This document shows, one piece after another, positions 32,438 through 44,343 of a stretch of DNA of 64,000 bases; within the stretch, counting starts at the first letter, position 1, and each line of letters opens with the position of its first letter. Location of the stretch: contig CM072526.1 of the NCBI GenBank assembly GCA_036898135.1, positions 55,504,329-55,568,328 on the forward strand, given 5' to 3'. This DNA comes from Oncomelania hupensis. Its lineage: Eukaryota; Mollusca; Gastropoda; Littorinimorpha; Pomatiopsidae. The translations under genes were made by a program, and so were the position numbers. The notes beneath the pieces were generated by a model that was not told where the DNA came from, did no database searches, and saw only the letters and a program-made list of their open reading frames with translations.

Positions 32438-33840
32438 CCCCGTTTACAAAACCAAAATAGAAAATAAACATCATTATAAAATATTAACAAAACACACACA
32501 TATATATATAAAATGTATACATTGCTAAATAATAATACCATAGAAAGCGCTAATGACCATTTGGCAGAAAGCGTCAAAGAAGACTCAGAGAGAGGAATAG
32601 AGTGATAGGAATCGAGTGAGAGGAAAGAAGAGAGGAATAGAGTGATAGGAACCGATTGAGAGGAAAGAAGAGAGGAATAGAGTGAGAGGAAAAAAGATAG
32701 AGGAAAGAAGAAAGAAAGAGGAGAGTGAGATTAGATAACTAGTTAGTTATTCATCGCTTACAGGGTCCAGCGGACTGCAAATGGCCGAATCAGTACCATA
32801 AAATCAGGACCACAACTTGGTTGAAAGAGGTCTCACCCCCTTTCCGTATAAAAGATCTGCTGAAACAACCCTAGTAGTAACACTGAAGGCACTCCACCAG
32901 CCGGCCACTGTACAATAAAGGCACCCCACGCAGAGGACGCTGAGGCTATATTCTAATTTATCGAACCCCCGTTTACAAAAACAAAATATAATATAAACAT
33001 CATTATAAAATATTAATAAAACGCATACATATAAAATGCCTACGTTGCTAAATAATAATATTATATGAAACCCTAGTGACCATTTGGCAGAAAGCGTCCA
33101 ATATTCCCAAGCTGACCCAACAGATCCCATACACAAATCAGGAGTTTTTGAAAAGTTTTGAAGAAAAAAGGTTGGTGACTGGTCTAGCGAAGAAGAAGAT
33201 AGTACAGTAAACTGATAGAACAGAGTAGGAAAGAGAAAGAACAACAAAGAAAGACAGCGACAGTGGGAATTTAAAGCACTAAATTTCCAGAAAGTGGGGA
33301 TACTATTTATATAGAAACCCCCTGTACCATCACGGGAGAGGGGGAGGGGGTGAGTGAGAGGGAAGAAGAGAGAGAGAAATAGAGAGAGTGAGAAGAGAGA
33401 AAGAGGAATAGAGTGAGATAGGAAAGAAGAGAGAAATAGAGTGATAGTAAGAGGAAAGAACAGAGAGAAAGGATTAGAATGAGAGGAAAGAACAGAGAGA
33501 AAGGATTAGAATGAGAGGAAAGAACAGAGAGAAAGGATTAGAATGAGAGGAAAGAACAGAGAGAAAGGATTAGAATGAGAGGAAAGAACAGAGAGAAAGG
33601 ATTAGAATGAGAGGAAAGAACAGAAAGAAAGGATTGGAATGAAAGGAAAAAGAGAGAGAGGAAAGAAGAGAGAGAGGAAGAAGAGAGAGAGGAAGAAGAG
33701 AGAGAGAGGAAGAAGAGAGAGAGAGAGAGGAAGAAGAGAGAGAGAGGAAAGAAGAGAGAGAGAGGAAAGAAGAGAGAGAGTGGGAATAGGGTGGAGAGTG
33801 TGGGGGACAAGGGGAGAGAGAGAGGTATGATTATACAGGT
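32438..33840. repeat. Purine-rich DNA with two diverged direct repeats and a 32-bp minisatellite
   Basis: A segment of about 145 bp at 32438-32580 recurs in the same orientation at 32963-33113 (both have CGTTTACAAAA and GACCATTTGGCAGAAAGCGT) with roughly one in ten bases changed by eye. GAGAGGAAAGAA-type purine DNA fills 32580-32745 and 33340-33830, including about five copies of a 32-bp unit at 33465-33630. No gene recognised. Confidence 0.65.
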
Positions 33841-34853
<1,013 letters not shown>

Positions 34854-34857
34854 CCAA

Positions 34858-35098
34858 TGTGAGAGAGGGAAGTGAGAGCGAATGCACGTGCAAAGCATGT
34901 GTTTGAGCGATTGGGTGATTGGCTATGAGATGCGAGATTGAACGTGAGAACGAGAGGACAGAGAGTGAGTCTGGCGAGAGACAGCAAAGAGCAAAGGAAG
35001 AACACGAATAAAGAGGACATAAACTAATACTTCGTTTTGTGTGAAGTCGATAATTGATTGTTGGTTGCAAGTTAATGCAAGTATGTAGCAACATCACA
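34858..35098 (+). repeat. 5' LTR of the Ty3-type element
   Basis: 241 bp, TGTGAGAGAGGG...AACATCACA. It matches 43083-43324 nearly base for base. An AATAAAGAGGACAT near 35008 could be the polyadenylation signal. Confidence 0.92.
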
Positions 35099-35100
35099 TA

Positions 35101-35118
35101 TGGCGTCGTCGACGGTTC
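35101..35118 (+). other. Primer-binding site
   Basis: Two bases after the LTR the sequence TGGCGTCGTCGACGGTTC begins with TGG and would pair with a tRNA 3' end finishing CGACGACGCCA. The tRNA was not identified. Confidence 0.7.
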
Positions 35119-37267
35119 GAATCTTCGTTTCTGAGAATAGTTTTGTGTAATTGTGAAGTGTTTCTCGGACAGTTTGAAACTTCACAGGTGAGAGGTGAAC
35201 ATTTTTACATTTGCCGGTGGCGTGCCGCCATTTTGAAATTGATAAAGTCAATTTGATTTTTGGACATTAGTGTTGTTAGGTGTCGAACAGCAAGTTATAG
35301 ATTCATCAGAATATTAATAGAAACGAAATGATGCTGGAACTTTTTTTTCTTTCTGTGATATATATCGACGTTTAGGGCAAGTTTCAAGGTCTTGTGAAAC
35401 TTCGACTTATAGCCCAGCACCCTAGCAGACCGCAGTTTCAACAGTAGTCACTTTCGCTCAGTCCCGTCCCGCAGTGCTTTGTGGACGGTGTGACTTTATG
35501 CTTGTGCGGAAATCGTGCAGTGTAATTTTCATTGAGAGGATAAGTCGGTGACTATATATTACAATTTGAAGAGAATGAACTTTACATGAGTGAAAATGTC
35601 TCTCGTTCGTGTTACCCGACTTCTCAAAGTAGTGATTACGCTATATGAATGAAAATGTCTCTCGTTCGTGTTGCCCGACTTCTCAAAGTAATGATTATGC
35701 TAGAGTTTTTACAAACATAAATTTTAAGCAGCATGTGTGATATCGACTGGCGCTAGATTAGTTTTTGGCTTTCAGACTGAGTAAGCCTATAGGCTACATT
35801 CTCATTGATTGAGTGATCTGAGGACTGTCGTGGTTTTCGAACTGTGTGTGTATTGTGGGCGGTATTGTGGCGACGGCCGGTGATGGAGATAGTTTTGTGC
35901 GGACTTGGTTGTGGAGAATTGGGGTGGATGTGAAAACTATCTGGTGTGACCTGACACCAGACTTGAGCAGTAAGAAGTGACAGTCCTGTGCCATACTAGA
36001 AATCCGTGCTACGCCTTTCGGCGTATCGGTAGTTTCTACAATCTGGTACAGTGGTGGCTTCACTCCAGCGTCCTGCAGAGACCGGCTCCTGACGGTGATC
36101 TACTGTGCCCGCCATTCGACGTGCCAGCTGTCCTTCATCCGAGTCATCGCAGACCCTGTATCCTTGGTCATCAGTCGTCACCATCGGACTTACAGGCGAT
36201 CAACGTTTCCGTCACGGGCACCCGCACCGTGTACTTTACCAGTACGGTGGGGTTCAGTCCGCGTGCTGTGGGTTGCGGCAACCGTTACTCCCATCGACGT
36301 CCTTGGCGTACTGCTCGCACTATAGCCATCCGGCGTGGTGGGGCGAGGTGCGCCGTGATCTTCTGGGGAAAACTTCAGTTGCGGCATCCGTTACTCCCAT
36401 CGACGTCCTTGGCGTACCGCTCGCACTATAGCCATCCGGCGTGGTGGGGCGAGGTGCGCCGTGATCTTCTAATGAAAACTTCAGTTGCGGCAGCCGTTGC
36501 TCCCGTCGACGTCTTTGGCGTACCGCCCGCACTATAGCCATCCGGCGTGGTGGGGCGAGGTGCGCCGTGATCTCCCACTGCAGAGTACAGTCATCGCCAT
36601 CGCCAACAGCTCCACTCTGTTGTGGCCCGCTCACCTTGGAGCAGACACCGCGACCTTGGGGCAGTGCCACGTCGGCCGACGTGGTGGGCCCGATTTTTCC
36701 TCGGCGTCGTGGGGCCTCCTCTTCACTTACGTTTGGGTTCTTACTTCTACATCACCGCAGTGGGTCTACCATCTTCGACTCGATTTTATTGTCTTCATAA
36801 ATCAACACACACTGACGTACCGAGGACCAGCGAACTGACCGGGTGACCTATTCGTATTGGACCGGTAACTAGACTGGTAACTAGGTAAATTCAAAGAGAA
36901 AGAAAATTCGAGTCATAGTAAATGCATTTACTGAAATAATACAGGGTTTTATATATTTTGATACCCTGTGGAACTTTTAGATACTGATGACTGATAAAAT
37001 TTATAGTCCTTGAAAGATGATGATATAATGAACAGCAAGTGATTATAACTGATGTGAATTGAAACGTGACATGCTATGGTCCTTGAGTTTCGGAAGAGTC
37101 GTGACAGTGACAATTTATTGCTTTAATGGTTATATGAATCTCATGTGTCAAATTTTTTTTTGGGGGGTTGGTATTGGTTATTAAGGAGTTTTGAGGTGTT
37201 GACCTGACCTTTCCGTGATTCAGAGACAGGAATGTTATTTTCCATTTTAGTATAACAACTTAAGATA
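35119..37267 (+). other. Long leader of the Ty3-type element with 106-bp tandem repeats
   Basis: A 2.15-kb untranslated leader, GC-rich at 36000-36850. Three copies of a 106-bp unit start at 36272, 36378 and 36484 (each with GCCATCCGGCGTGGTGGGGC). A shorter pair of about 60 bp lies at 35586-35700. The ORFs through the repeats look fortuitous, as repeat multiples keep no common frame. Confidence 0.75.
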
Positions 37268-38260
37268 ATGGCTGATGATAATGAAAACCCCATTGGGGCC
37301 ATGTCTGATGACGCGGCCACAATAGAATCATTACGGAAACAGATTGACGAACTTAAAACAAAAGTTAACGAGAAAGTTGTTGTGTATGTCAATAAGACAA
37401 AAGACGTTAAAAAATTTTCCGGGGATGATAGTGCAGATGTGCATGAATGGATCAATGACTGTAGATTGGCATTGAAAGCAAACCCCAAAGCAAGTAATGA
37501 TGAACAGCTGGATTTTCTACTTCGGCACTTGGAAGGGTCAGCTAGAAAGGAAATTAAATTGCATGGAAGTGTTTGTAAAACATCAGAAAGTGTGTTTAAG
37601 ATTCTGATTGTGGCTTTTGGTAAATCAGGCTCGGTTAATGAGGCCCTAAAGAATTTTTATAGTAGAAGACAAAAGGCAGAGGAAACTGTTAGGGACTTTT
37701 CTTTTGGTCTGAGGGAACTGATTCAGAAGGTCTTGGCAGTTAAGCAAACATGTTTCCCTAATGAGGATGAAACACTTAGAGACCAGTTTGTCAGTGGCAT
37801 TAGAGACTCTGTGCTGAGAAAACAACTGAAGAAAACTGTTGATGAAAGACCAGCATTGACATTTTTTGACGCCAGAGATATAGAGATCAGATGGTCGGAA
37901 GATGTACCCCCGTCACCTACACTTTTTTCAGCTCAGGTGGAGAAGGTGTCAGTTGGAAAGGAAATGGAAGAACTGAAGGAACTTGTGAGCAAGCAGCAAG
38001 AAATGATTGCCACACTGGCTGGCACAGTCAAGGAGTTATCAGATCGCAGGAAGAGCGATTTGGTCGGCGGTCTTGAGAAAAGGCCAAGTTCACAAGTCAA
38101 ATGCTACAAGTGTGGTTTTCTTGGCCACATCGCACGGAACTGTACCCAAGCAACAGGAGGAGCAGAGTCTCAAGCCTTCGGAGGAAATAGGGGAAGGGGA
38201 GGAAGACCCCATTATGGACAGAAAGGACGAGAAAGAGGGGGAAAACAACAGTTAAACTGA
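37268..38260 (+). CDS. Ty3-type gag
   Basis: 330 residues. After a short N-terminal part with coiled-coil character (about residues 18-40) comes a capsid-like region (KKFSGDDSADVHEWINDCRL, LDFLLRHLEGSARKEIKLHG, NEALKNFYSRRQKAEETVRD), then one CCHC zinc knuckle CYKCGFLGHIARNC near residue 279 and an RGG-rich basic tail. It would assemble particles and bind the element's RNA. The stop at 38258-38260 follows a slippery heptamer; protease lies in the -1 frame. Confidence 0.9.
   Translation: MADDNENPIGAMSDDAATIESLRKQIDELKTKVNEKVVVYVNKTKDVKKFSGDDSADVHEWINDCRLALKANPKASNDEQLDFLLRHLEGSARKEIKLHGSVCKTSESVFKILIVAFGKSGSVNEALKNFYSRRQKAEETVRDFSFGLRELIQKVLAVKQTCFPNEDETLRDQFVSGIRDSVLRKQLKKTVDERPALTFFDARDIEIRWSEDVPPSPTLFSAQVEKVSVGKEMEELKELVSKQQEMIATLAGTVKELSDRRKSDLVGGLEKRPSSQVKCYKCGFLGHIARNCTQATGGAESQAFGGNRGRGGRPHYGQKGRERGGKQQLN
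38239..38245 (+). promoter_or_regulatory. Candidate -1 ribosomal frameshift site (GGGAAAA)
   Basis: The heptamer reads G GGA AAA in the gag frame, i.e. X XXY YYZ, 13 bases before the gag stop. The -1 frame is open from here straight into the protease frame. This is the standard signal for gag-pro expression; no downstream structure was computed. Confidence 0.7.
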
Positions 38261-39249
38261 ACAAAGCCTGCGTAGAGAGCCGTACCCAGGCTGAGCAGTC
38301 CAAAGGCTCAACGGTGAAAATGATTGGGAAGTGTCCCGTGGTCGAAGCGGATATTGGGGGAGTTACGGTGTCATGTCTACTAGATACAGGATCCATGGTC
38401 ACCACAGTAACAGAAGAGTTCTATGTGAAGAATTTTAAGCATAGTCACGGGCTTCAAGATTCATGCTATACCTTGGAAGCAGCAAATGGCTTAGTCATTC
38501 CTTATGTTGGCTTCATGAGCACAGACATGAAGATTGGAAGAGAAGTAATCAAGGAAGTCGGGATATTCGTGACTAAGGCACCGTCCGATGCTGTCATGAA
38601 ACCTCGAAAGAAGGTCCCCATATTACTGGGGATGAATGTCCTTGAAAAATGCACGGATCTAGGCGGTCTGCTAGCTAACACTAATGTGGCAGTCAGCAAG
38701 ATCCAAGCAGAGATAGAGAAGAAGAGGGGCACAACCAAGTTTGTGAGAACAGCCGACATAAGAACACTGCTGCCAGCTAACTCTGTGACGACCATCATGG
38801 TAACGGCAGGGGTGAGGGAGTCCGACAACCCTATCATGATTCAGCATTTGTCTTGTCAGGGGCATCTACCCAGAGAAGTCGTCGTCGTAGACACGGCTAC
38901 CACGAGGATGAACGGCCTCTACCCAGTACATGTTGCGAACATAGGACAAAAAGATGTATGGCTAAATAAAGGTACCAGGATAGGCAGTATTGCAGAGATT
39001 GACGTCGTCTGTGATTCTGAGTGGGAAACCTGTATCGATGTGACTGAATCTAATGCAATAAACATCTACAGACAAGAAGCAAAGGTCCATAAGAAGCAGG
39101 AAGCAACAGAAGTGAAGCTGCCAGAGATAGACTTGTCGAAGTTTACCCAAGAACAGGCACAGAAAATCAAGCAGTTCCTGGCGGACCATACCAACTGTTT
39201 CCTAGAGAAGGCGAGATTGGATTCTCGGACACAGTCAAGCACAGAGTGA
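38246..39249 (+). CDS. Ty3-type protease and linker frame
   Basis: Open in the -1 frame relative to gag; the first ATG is 38314. An aspartic protease core is visible as VSCLLDTGSMVTTVTEEF, with a later ILLGMNVL of the family's ILG type. The C-terminal part (about residues 190-300) is a spacer leading to RT, ending in KFTQEQAQKIKQFLADHTNC. It overlaps the pol frame. The coding sense changes to the -1 frame near 39205-39212, before the stop at 39247. Confidence 0.85.
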
Positions 39250-42200
39250 CCACTACAGATGACATACCAGTTTCTCAGCCTTACAGGAGGATTCCACCTA
39301 ACCAACTTCTAGAAGTCAAGGCCCATCTACACCAGCTTTTGGAGCAAGGAGTCATTAAGCCAAGCAATAGCCCTTACGCATCTCCCATTGTGCTTGCTCG
39401 CAAGAAAGATGGCACTTTAAGAATGTGTGTGGATTACAGACGTCTCAACACAAAGACCGTTAGAGATTCGTACCCTTTGCCACGAATTGAGGAAACACTG
39501 GATTCACTGCAGGGAGCCAAGTTTTTCTCCACATTGGATTTGGCTTCGGGCTACAATCAGATAGCTGTGGACGAAGCAGATAAGCATAAGACTGCGTTTA
39601 TTACTCCTTTTAGACTTTTCCAATATGAGCGTCTTCCCTTTGGCTTGTCGGGAGCTCCAGCCACTTTCCAACGTTTCATGCAATGTCTTTTTCAAGAGAG
39701 GCTTTTTGAGATTTTGGTGATATATCTGGACGATTTGCTTGTTTTCAGTAAGACTTTTGAAGAGCATCTTCGGAATCTCGACTACGTTTTCACTACCATT
39801 GAGAGCCATGGATTGAAGCTTAAACCCTCCAAGTGTCTGCTGTTCAGGGAAGAGGTTCCCTACCTTGGCCATGTCATTTCTCCTGAGGGTGTGGCAACTG
39901 ACCCAGAAAAGATTAGCGCTGTCCAAAATTGGCCCACTCCCAGCACTGTCAAGCAGCTGCAGGCTTTTCTTGGCCTGGCAGGCTACTATAGACGCTACAT
40001 CGAGAAATTTGCGCAGATCGCAGCTCCCTTGTACGAGGCCATCCAAGAAGAGAAGGCAGGGGTAACGGGGAGGGAGAAACAGAAAGTCACCACAAAGAGG
40101 TTGCGGTGGACTGAAGACTGCGAGAAGGCTTTTAGGACGCTGAGGGAGCGACTGACATCGGCTCCCGTGCTGACTTTCGCTGATTTCAGCAAGCCGTTCA
40201 TACTACATGTGGACGCAAGTAATGAGGGGTTGGGCGCAGTGCTATCGCAAAACGTGGCTGGAAAGGTCAAGGTTGTAGCCTATGCTAGTAGAAGGTTGAA
40301 ACCGACAGAGAGAAATTTGCAGAACTATTCAAGCAGAAAATTGGAACTCTTAGCTTTGAAATGGGCGGTTACAGAGAAGTTCAAAGAGTACCTCCTTGGA
40401 TCCAAGTTCACAGTTTGGACTGACAACAACCCCCTGACTCACACGAACAACGCCAAACTTGGAGCTGTGGAACAGAGATGGGTTGCTGACCTTGCACCGT
40501 TTGACTTTGAGTTGAAATTCAGGAAAGGGAAAGAGAATGGCAACGCAGACGCCCTTTCCAGGATGGCATGGAGCAATGTACAGACAGCAGTGGAAGAAGC
40601 AACCTGCACTACAACGGTACCCGTAGAAGTACAAGAAGCTGTCAGCAAGACGGAACTGACGTACTTATGCACATTAGCCGTCAGTCTTGCAGGAAGTTCA
40701 ATGGATGCATCTCAACTCAGGCACATGCAGAAAGAGGAAGAATGCATTGTCAGAGCAAAATACTTTGTCGAGAGAAAGAAACCACCGACATTGGCTGAGA
40801 AGAAGGCAGAGAGTCAAGATACCGTCAAGATGTTACGACACTGGAAGCGTCTGAGCATCATCGAAGGCGTTCTTCATCGTCGTATCAAAACTCCAGGTCA
40901 GGAGGTCAAACAGCAGGTGGTCCTACCAAGGAGTAAGGCTAGGATGATGCTGCAGGAGCTACATGACAACATGGCTCATCAGGGTGTGGAGAGAACTACG
41001 CAGTTGGCTAGAGAGCGCTGTTTTTGGCTAGGAATGACCACAGATATTCTTGACTACTGCAAGACCTGTCGTCGTTGCCTCACGGCCAAGGCTCAGACTC
41101 CAACAGAACGAGCACCACTTCATCCAATCGTCGCGACAAGGCCTCTGGAAATAGTCGCCATGGACTTTACAATTTTAGAGCCTGCGACAGATGGAAGAGA
41201 GAATGTTCTGGTCATGACAGACATGTTTACAAAGTTTACTGTAGCAGTCCCCACCAGAGACCAGACAGCAGAGACTACAGCCAAAGTATTGGTCAGAGAG
41301 TGGTTTCAGAAGTTTGGGGTACCCCAACGCCTCCATTCTGACCAAGGAAGAAATTTTGAGTCTGAAGTCATTGCGGAACTATGCAGAACATATGGAATTA
41401 AGAAGTCCAGGACAACGCCTTATCGACCACAAGGAAACCCCCAGCCGGAGAGGTTCAACAGAACACTACATGACCTGTTGAGAACGTTGCCTGAGGAAAA
41501 GAATAGGAGATGGCCAGAACACTTGCCACAGGTCATATTTGCTTATAACGCAACGCCTCATGCTACTACAGGTTTCTCCCCGTATTTTCTCATGTTCGGG
41601 AGACAGCCTCGCCTTCCTATCGACTCTTTGTTAGGTATGGACATGGACAAGCCTTGTCCAGATTGGGTCATTCATCATCGCCGTAGCCTGGATCTGGCTT
41701 ACAGACATGTGAAGAGGAGAATGCAGGAAGAAGCAGAGAAACGGAAGACTCGTTTTGACGAACAGATAAGAGACGACCCAGTCAGGAAGGGCCAGAAAGT
41801 ACTTCTCAGAAACCGAGTCAGAGGAAGAGACAAAATCCAAGACAAATGGAAAGAGGACGAATTTGTGGTCATCGAAGTCAAGGACAATGTTTGCACTGTC
41901 ATTAGTACAGAGTCGGGAGAAACCAAAAGAGTGCACAGAAATGAAGTCAAGGTGATCCCAGGACAAGGGAGAAAAGTATCGGTCACAGAAGAACAAGTGC
42001 AGAAAAGTGTTAGCTCTTCAGACTCAGAGTCTTCAGAATACAGCATAGTTCTGGAGACGGTGCCTCCTCAGAGAGAAACACAATCAACGCCAGCAGAAGT
42101 GGCTCCCCAGCTGCCAGTCAGACCTCAGCCTGCTCCGCGACGTAGTACCAGAAGTACAGCAGGAAGACACTCTAATCCCTACAACATGCCTACGACAGCT

Positions 42201-42323
42201 GTCAGACATGTAGAGGCAGAATATGATTCTGATATAGCAGAGAAAACTAATCAGAACAGACAACAGTTCATTCTAGAAATGACAAAAACAGTTTTCAATT
42301 TCATTAAAGAATTGAACGAATAG
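39207..42323 (+). CDS. Ty3-type pol: reverse transcriptase, RNase H, integrase
   Basis: Homology in this frame starts around 39207, upstream of the GTG at 39246; no ATG start is needed if reached by frameshift. RT: PVSQPYRRIPP, YASPIVLARKKDG, LPFGLSGAPATFQR, active site YLDDLLVF (near 39723). RNase H: HVDASNEGLGAVLSQ, ELLALKWAV, WTDNNPLTH, GNADALSR. Integrase: HHCC finger HDNMAHQGVERT with CKTCRRC, then catalytic D in MDFTIL, D in HSDQGRNFE and E in PQPERFNRT, and a C-terminal region ending ...NFIKELNE. All catalytic residues are present and there is no internal stop over about 1030 residues. Confidence 0.92.
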   Translation, partial: EGEIGFSDTVKHRVTTTDDIPVSQPYRRIPPNQLLEVKAHLHQLLEQGVIKPSNSPYASPIVLARKKDGTLRMCVDYRRLNTKTVRDSYPLPRIEETLDSLQGAKFFSTLDLASGYNQIAVDEADKHKTAFITPFRLFQYERLPFGLSGAPATFQRFMQCLFQERLFEILVIYLDDLLVFSKTFEEHLRNLDYVFTTIESHGLKLKPSKCLLFREEVPYLGHVISPEGVATDPEKISAVQNWPTPSTVKQLQAFLGLAGYYRRYIEKFAQIAAPLYEAIQEEKAGVTGREKQKVTTKRLRWTEDCEKAFRTLRERLTSAPVLTFADFSKPFILHVDASNEGLGAVLSQNVAGKVKVVAYASRRLKPTERNLQNYSSRKLELLALKWAVTEKFKEYLLGSKFTVWTDNNPLTHTNNAKLGAVEQRWVADLAPFDFELKFRKGKENGNADALSRMAWSNVQTAVEEATCTTTVPVEVQEAVSKTELTYLCTLAVSLAGSSMDASQLRHMQKEEECIVRAKYFVERKKPPTLAEKKAESQDTVKMLRHWKRLSIIEGVLHRRIKTPGQEVKQQVVLPRSKARMMLQELHDNMAHQGVERTTQLARERCFWLGMTTDILDYCKTCRRCLTAKAQTPTERAPLHPIVATRPLEIVAMDFTILEPATDGRENVLVMTDMFTKFTVAVPTRDQTAETTAKVLVREWFQKFGVPQRLHSDQGRNFESEVIAELCRTYGIKKSRTTPYRPQGNPQPERFNRTLHDLLRTLPEEKNRRWPEHLPQVIFAYNATPHATTGFSPYFLMFGRQPRLPIDSLLGMDMDKPCPDWVIHHRRSLDLAYRHVKRRMQEEAEKRKTRFDEQIRDDPVRKGQKVLLRNRVRGRDKIQDKWKEDEFVVIEVKDNVCTVISTESGETKRVHRNEVKVIPGQGRKVSVTEEQVQKSVSSSDSESSEYSIVLETVPPQRETQSTPAEVAPQLPVRPQPAPRRSTRSTAGRHSNPYNMPTTAVRHVEAEYDSDIAEKTNQNRQQFILEMTKTVFNFIKELNE

Positions 42324-43066
42324 CGCTATATAGACTGTGGACATAAATTTACAAATCTTCTTTTAATCCATGGTAGAGTGGTTTGATATAAGGTAACTGG
42401 AGTATTCGTGGTTCTTCTATGTATTGTGGTAAATGATAATTGCTCCTAGTTTACGCTAGAACATTTAATCATTCTGCTACCACATTTAAAGGTTGAGAAT
42501 AATATGACTGGAAACTATCGATCCCCGTTATTGAAAAGATTACACGTTTGCATCATATGATAGCTAGTCAAGGCTGCTTCGTTGTTATGCAGATGTGGAT
42601 GAAAGGTAATGTGTGTTTATATAAAGAATGTTTTGTTTTCCCGTGTTTTTTTAATTTATTTTATTTTTATTATTTATTATTTATTATTTTGATGATCTGT
42701 GAGATGTCATACTAGTATTGGCTTCTTCATTGGGTTATGTAGAACAGTTGTTGTCTATTTTGTTTGGCTGACTGCTTATTGAATTACCTTTTAGATAATC
42801 GTAAGTAAAGTCATGCCTGGTACAGAATAGTTTCACTTTGTTTTTAACAAAGGTTTGGAATTTTTGTCAATGTGGTTTTGCTGACCATCTTTTGGAATAC
42901 CTCTTTGATATCCATTGGGTGTTGTCATGCGCCTACGATGACGATTTTTTTGTTTGGGGTTGATATTTATGGACTATGAATATGACTAGTGTGTTTATAC
43001 TTTATTATTATGTATGCTTGAATGTATGTTTACAATTTTTTTTTTATTAACGTCGGGACGACGTTG
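42324..43066 (+). other. 3' untranslated part of the Ty3-type element
   Basis: AT-rich non-coding stretch between pol and the 3' polypurine tract. No env-like frame is present. Confidence 0.7.
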
Positions 43067-43082
43067 CAAGAAGAGGGGATGT
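43067..43082 (+). other. Polypurine tract of the Ty3-type element
   Basis: AAGAAGAGGGGATGTA directly before the 3' LTR. Confidence 0.75.
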
Positions 43083-43324
43083 ATGTGAGAGAGGGAAGTG
43101 AGAGCGAATGCACGTGCAAAGCATGTGTTGGAGCGATTGGGTGATTGGCTATGAGATGCGAGATTGAACGTGAGAACGAGAGGACAGAGAGTGAGTCGGG
43201 CGAGAGACAGCAAAGAGCAAAGGAAGAACACGAATAAAGAGGACATAAACTAATACTTCGTTTTGTGTGAAGTCGATAATTGATTGTTGGTTGCAAGTTA
43301 ATGCAAGTATGTAGCAACATCACA
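43083..43324 (+). repeat. 3' LTR of the Ty3-type element
   Basis: 242 bp, TGTGAGAGAGGG...AACATCACA, followed by CCAA, the second copy of the target duplication. Confidence 0.92.
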
Positions 43325-43351
43325 CCAACATTACACGAGGCAAGAGATTCT

Positions 43352-43502
43352 CTGGATTCTATGCTAGATTTGAATGTTCTATGGATTCTATGCTAGATGT
43401 GAATGTTTTCATGGATTCTATGCTAGATGTGAATGTTCTATGGATTCTATGCTAGATGTGAATGTTCTATGGATTCTATGCTAGATGTGAATGTTATTAA
43501 GG
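43352..43502 (+). repeat. About 30-bp tandem repeat, five copies
   Basis: Units contain GGATTCTATGCTAGATGTGA. The array lies 28 bp past the Ty3-type element. Confidence 0.85.
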
Positions 43503-44343
43503 ATAAGGTTGTTTTGGGGTTTCTGAAAGAGTCAAATTACTGGCTGCACATTTACATAATGTTGATTTTTGCGTTACAATAGCAATGAATATTACAGTAT
43601 TATAGTCCTAAGGATTATACATACGATACAATAACACTTCACGAACCCTGATCCAACAAAGCATTGGTAACACTAATCACAAGTCGTCGTCTTCTTGTCC
43701 ACTAATACAACCACCACCATTTTCTCATCCTTCCCCTTCTTGTTCCAAAAAAGAGAAACTGGCGATAAAGAAAAAATGTTGTCATGTGACAACGTTAATT
43801 TTGTGTCTGTATGTAGTCACCCTTAGATGTATACACTCACATAGACGTTCACAAGCAACAAGTTTGTGCACTGTGACAAACCTCACACCACAGCGCCGTA
43901 CAACAATGTACATCCGTAATTTGGTCCGCACCCAAAATGTGTGCGGTCCGCACGCATTTGCATCGAATTACCCGGAAATGCCTGGCATGAAAAGGGTTAA
44001 ATCTAGGTATATTTAGAATGATGTTGTTTTCAGGTGTTATCGGTACCTAGCTTTGAAAGCATGCAGCGACTGTGTTTTCACGTTGAGCCTACAATGATTA
44101 TGCGAGATATTATCTATTGCTTGAACACGATGTAAATGTAAACTTTGATTAGGCCTACATGCCATCCTGCGTTTACTATCTTCTCTTGCCTCGCCCAAAC
44201 TGGTTCCTTAGTAGTATTTGTCTGACACCATAAGCATCTGGTAACCACCCACATCATGTCTGACACCATAAGCATCTGGTCACCACCCACACCGGCCAAT
44301 GTATTATAACACCATAGACATAAAAGACTCAACGCCGTCCAAT
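43503..44343. other. Region downstream of the receptor gene
   Basis: Probably includes the 3' UTR of the minus-strand receptor gene. A short direct repeat of ATCTGGT(A/C)ACCACCCACA lies at 44235-44295. No clear polyadenylation signal was found. Confidence 0.4.

Larger units (their letters stand above)
34858..43324 (+). mobile_element. Complete Ty3/gypsy LTR retrotransposon
   Basis: An 8467-bp element with near-identical short LTRs (34858-35098 and 43083-43324), a primer-binding site, a 2.2-kb leader, gag, protease and pol frames, and a polypurine tract. It is flanked by the 4-bp repeat CCAA (34854-34857 and 43325-43328). LTRs differ at only two or three positions by eye, and the frames are long and open, so insertion is recent. 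Gene order (RT, RNase H, integrase) is the standard Ty3 one, unlike the Gmr1-like elements in the same window. Confidence 0.92.

Noticed and set aside
32963..33113. CRISPR-like or phage-like spaced repeats
   Set aside because: Spacing and number do not fit an array, and the DNA is clearly metazoan.
36105..36670. Overlapping ORFs of 100-186 codons in the Ty3-type leader
   Set aside because: They run through the 106-bp repeats on both strands; 106 is not a multiple of three, so the frame changes with each unit.
39504..40046. 180-codon minus-strand ORF and other antisense frames within pol
   Set aside because: Antisense to a fully open pol frame with all catalytic motifs; no independent support.
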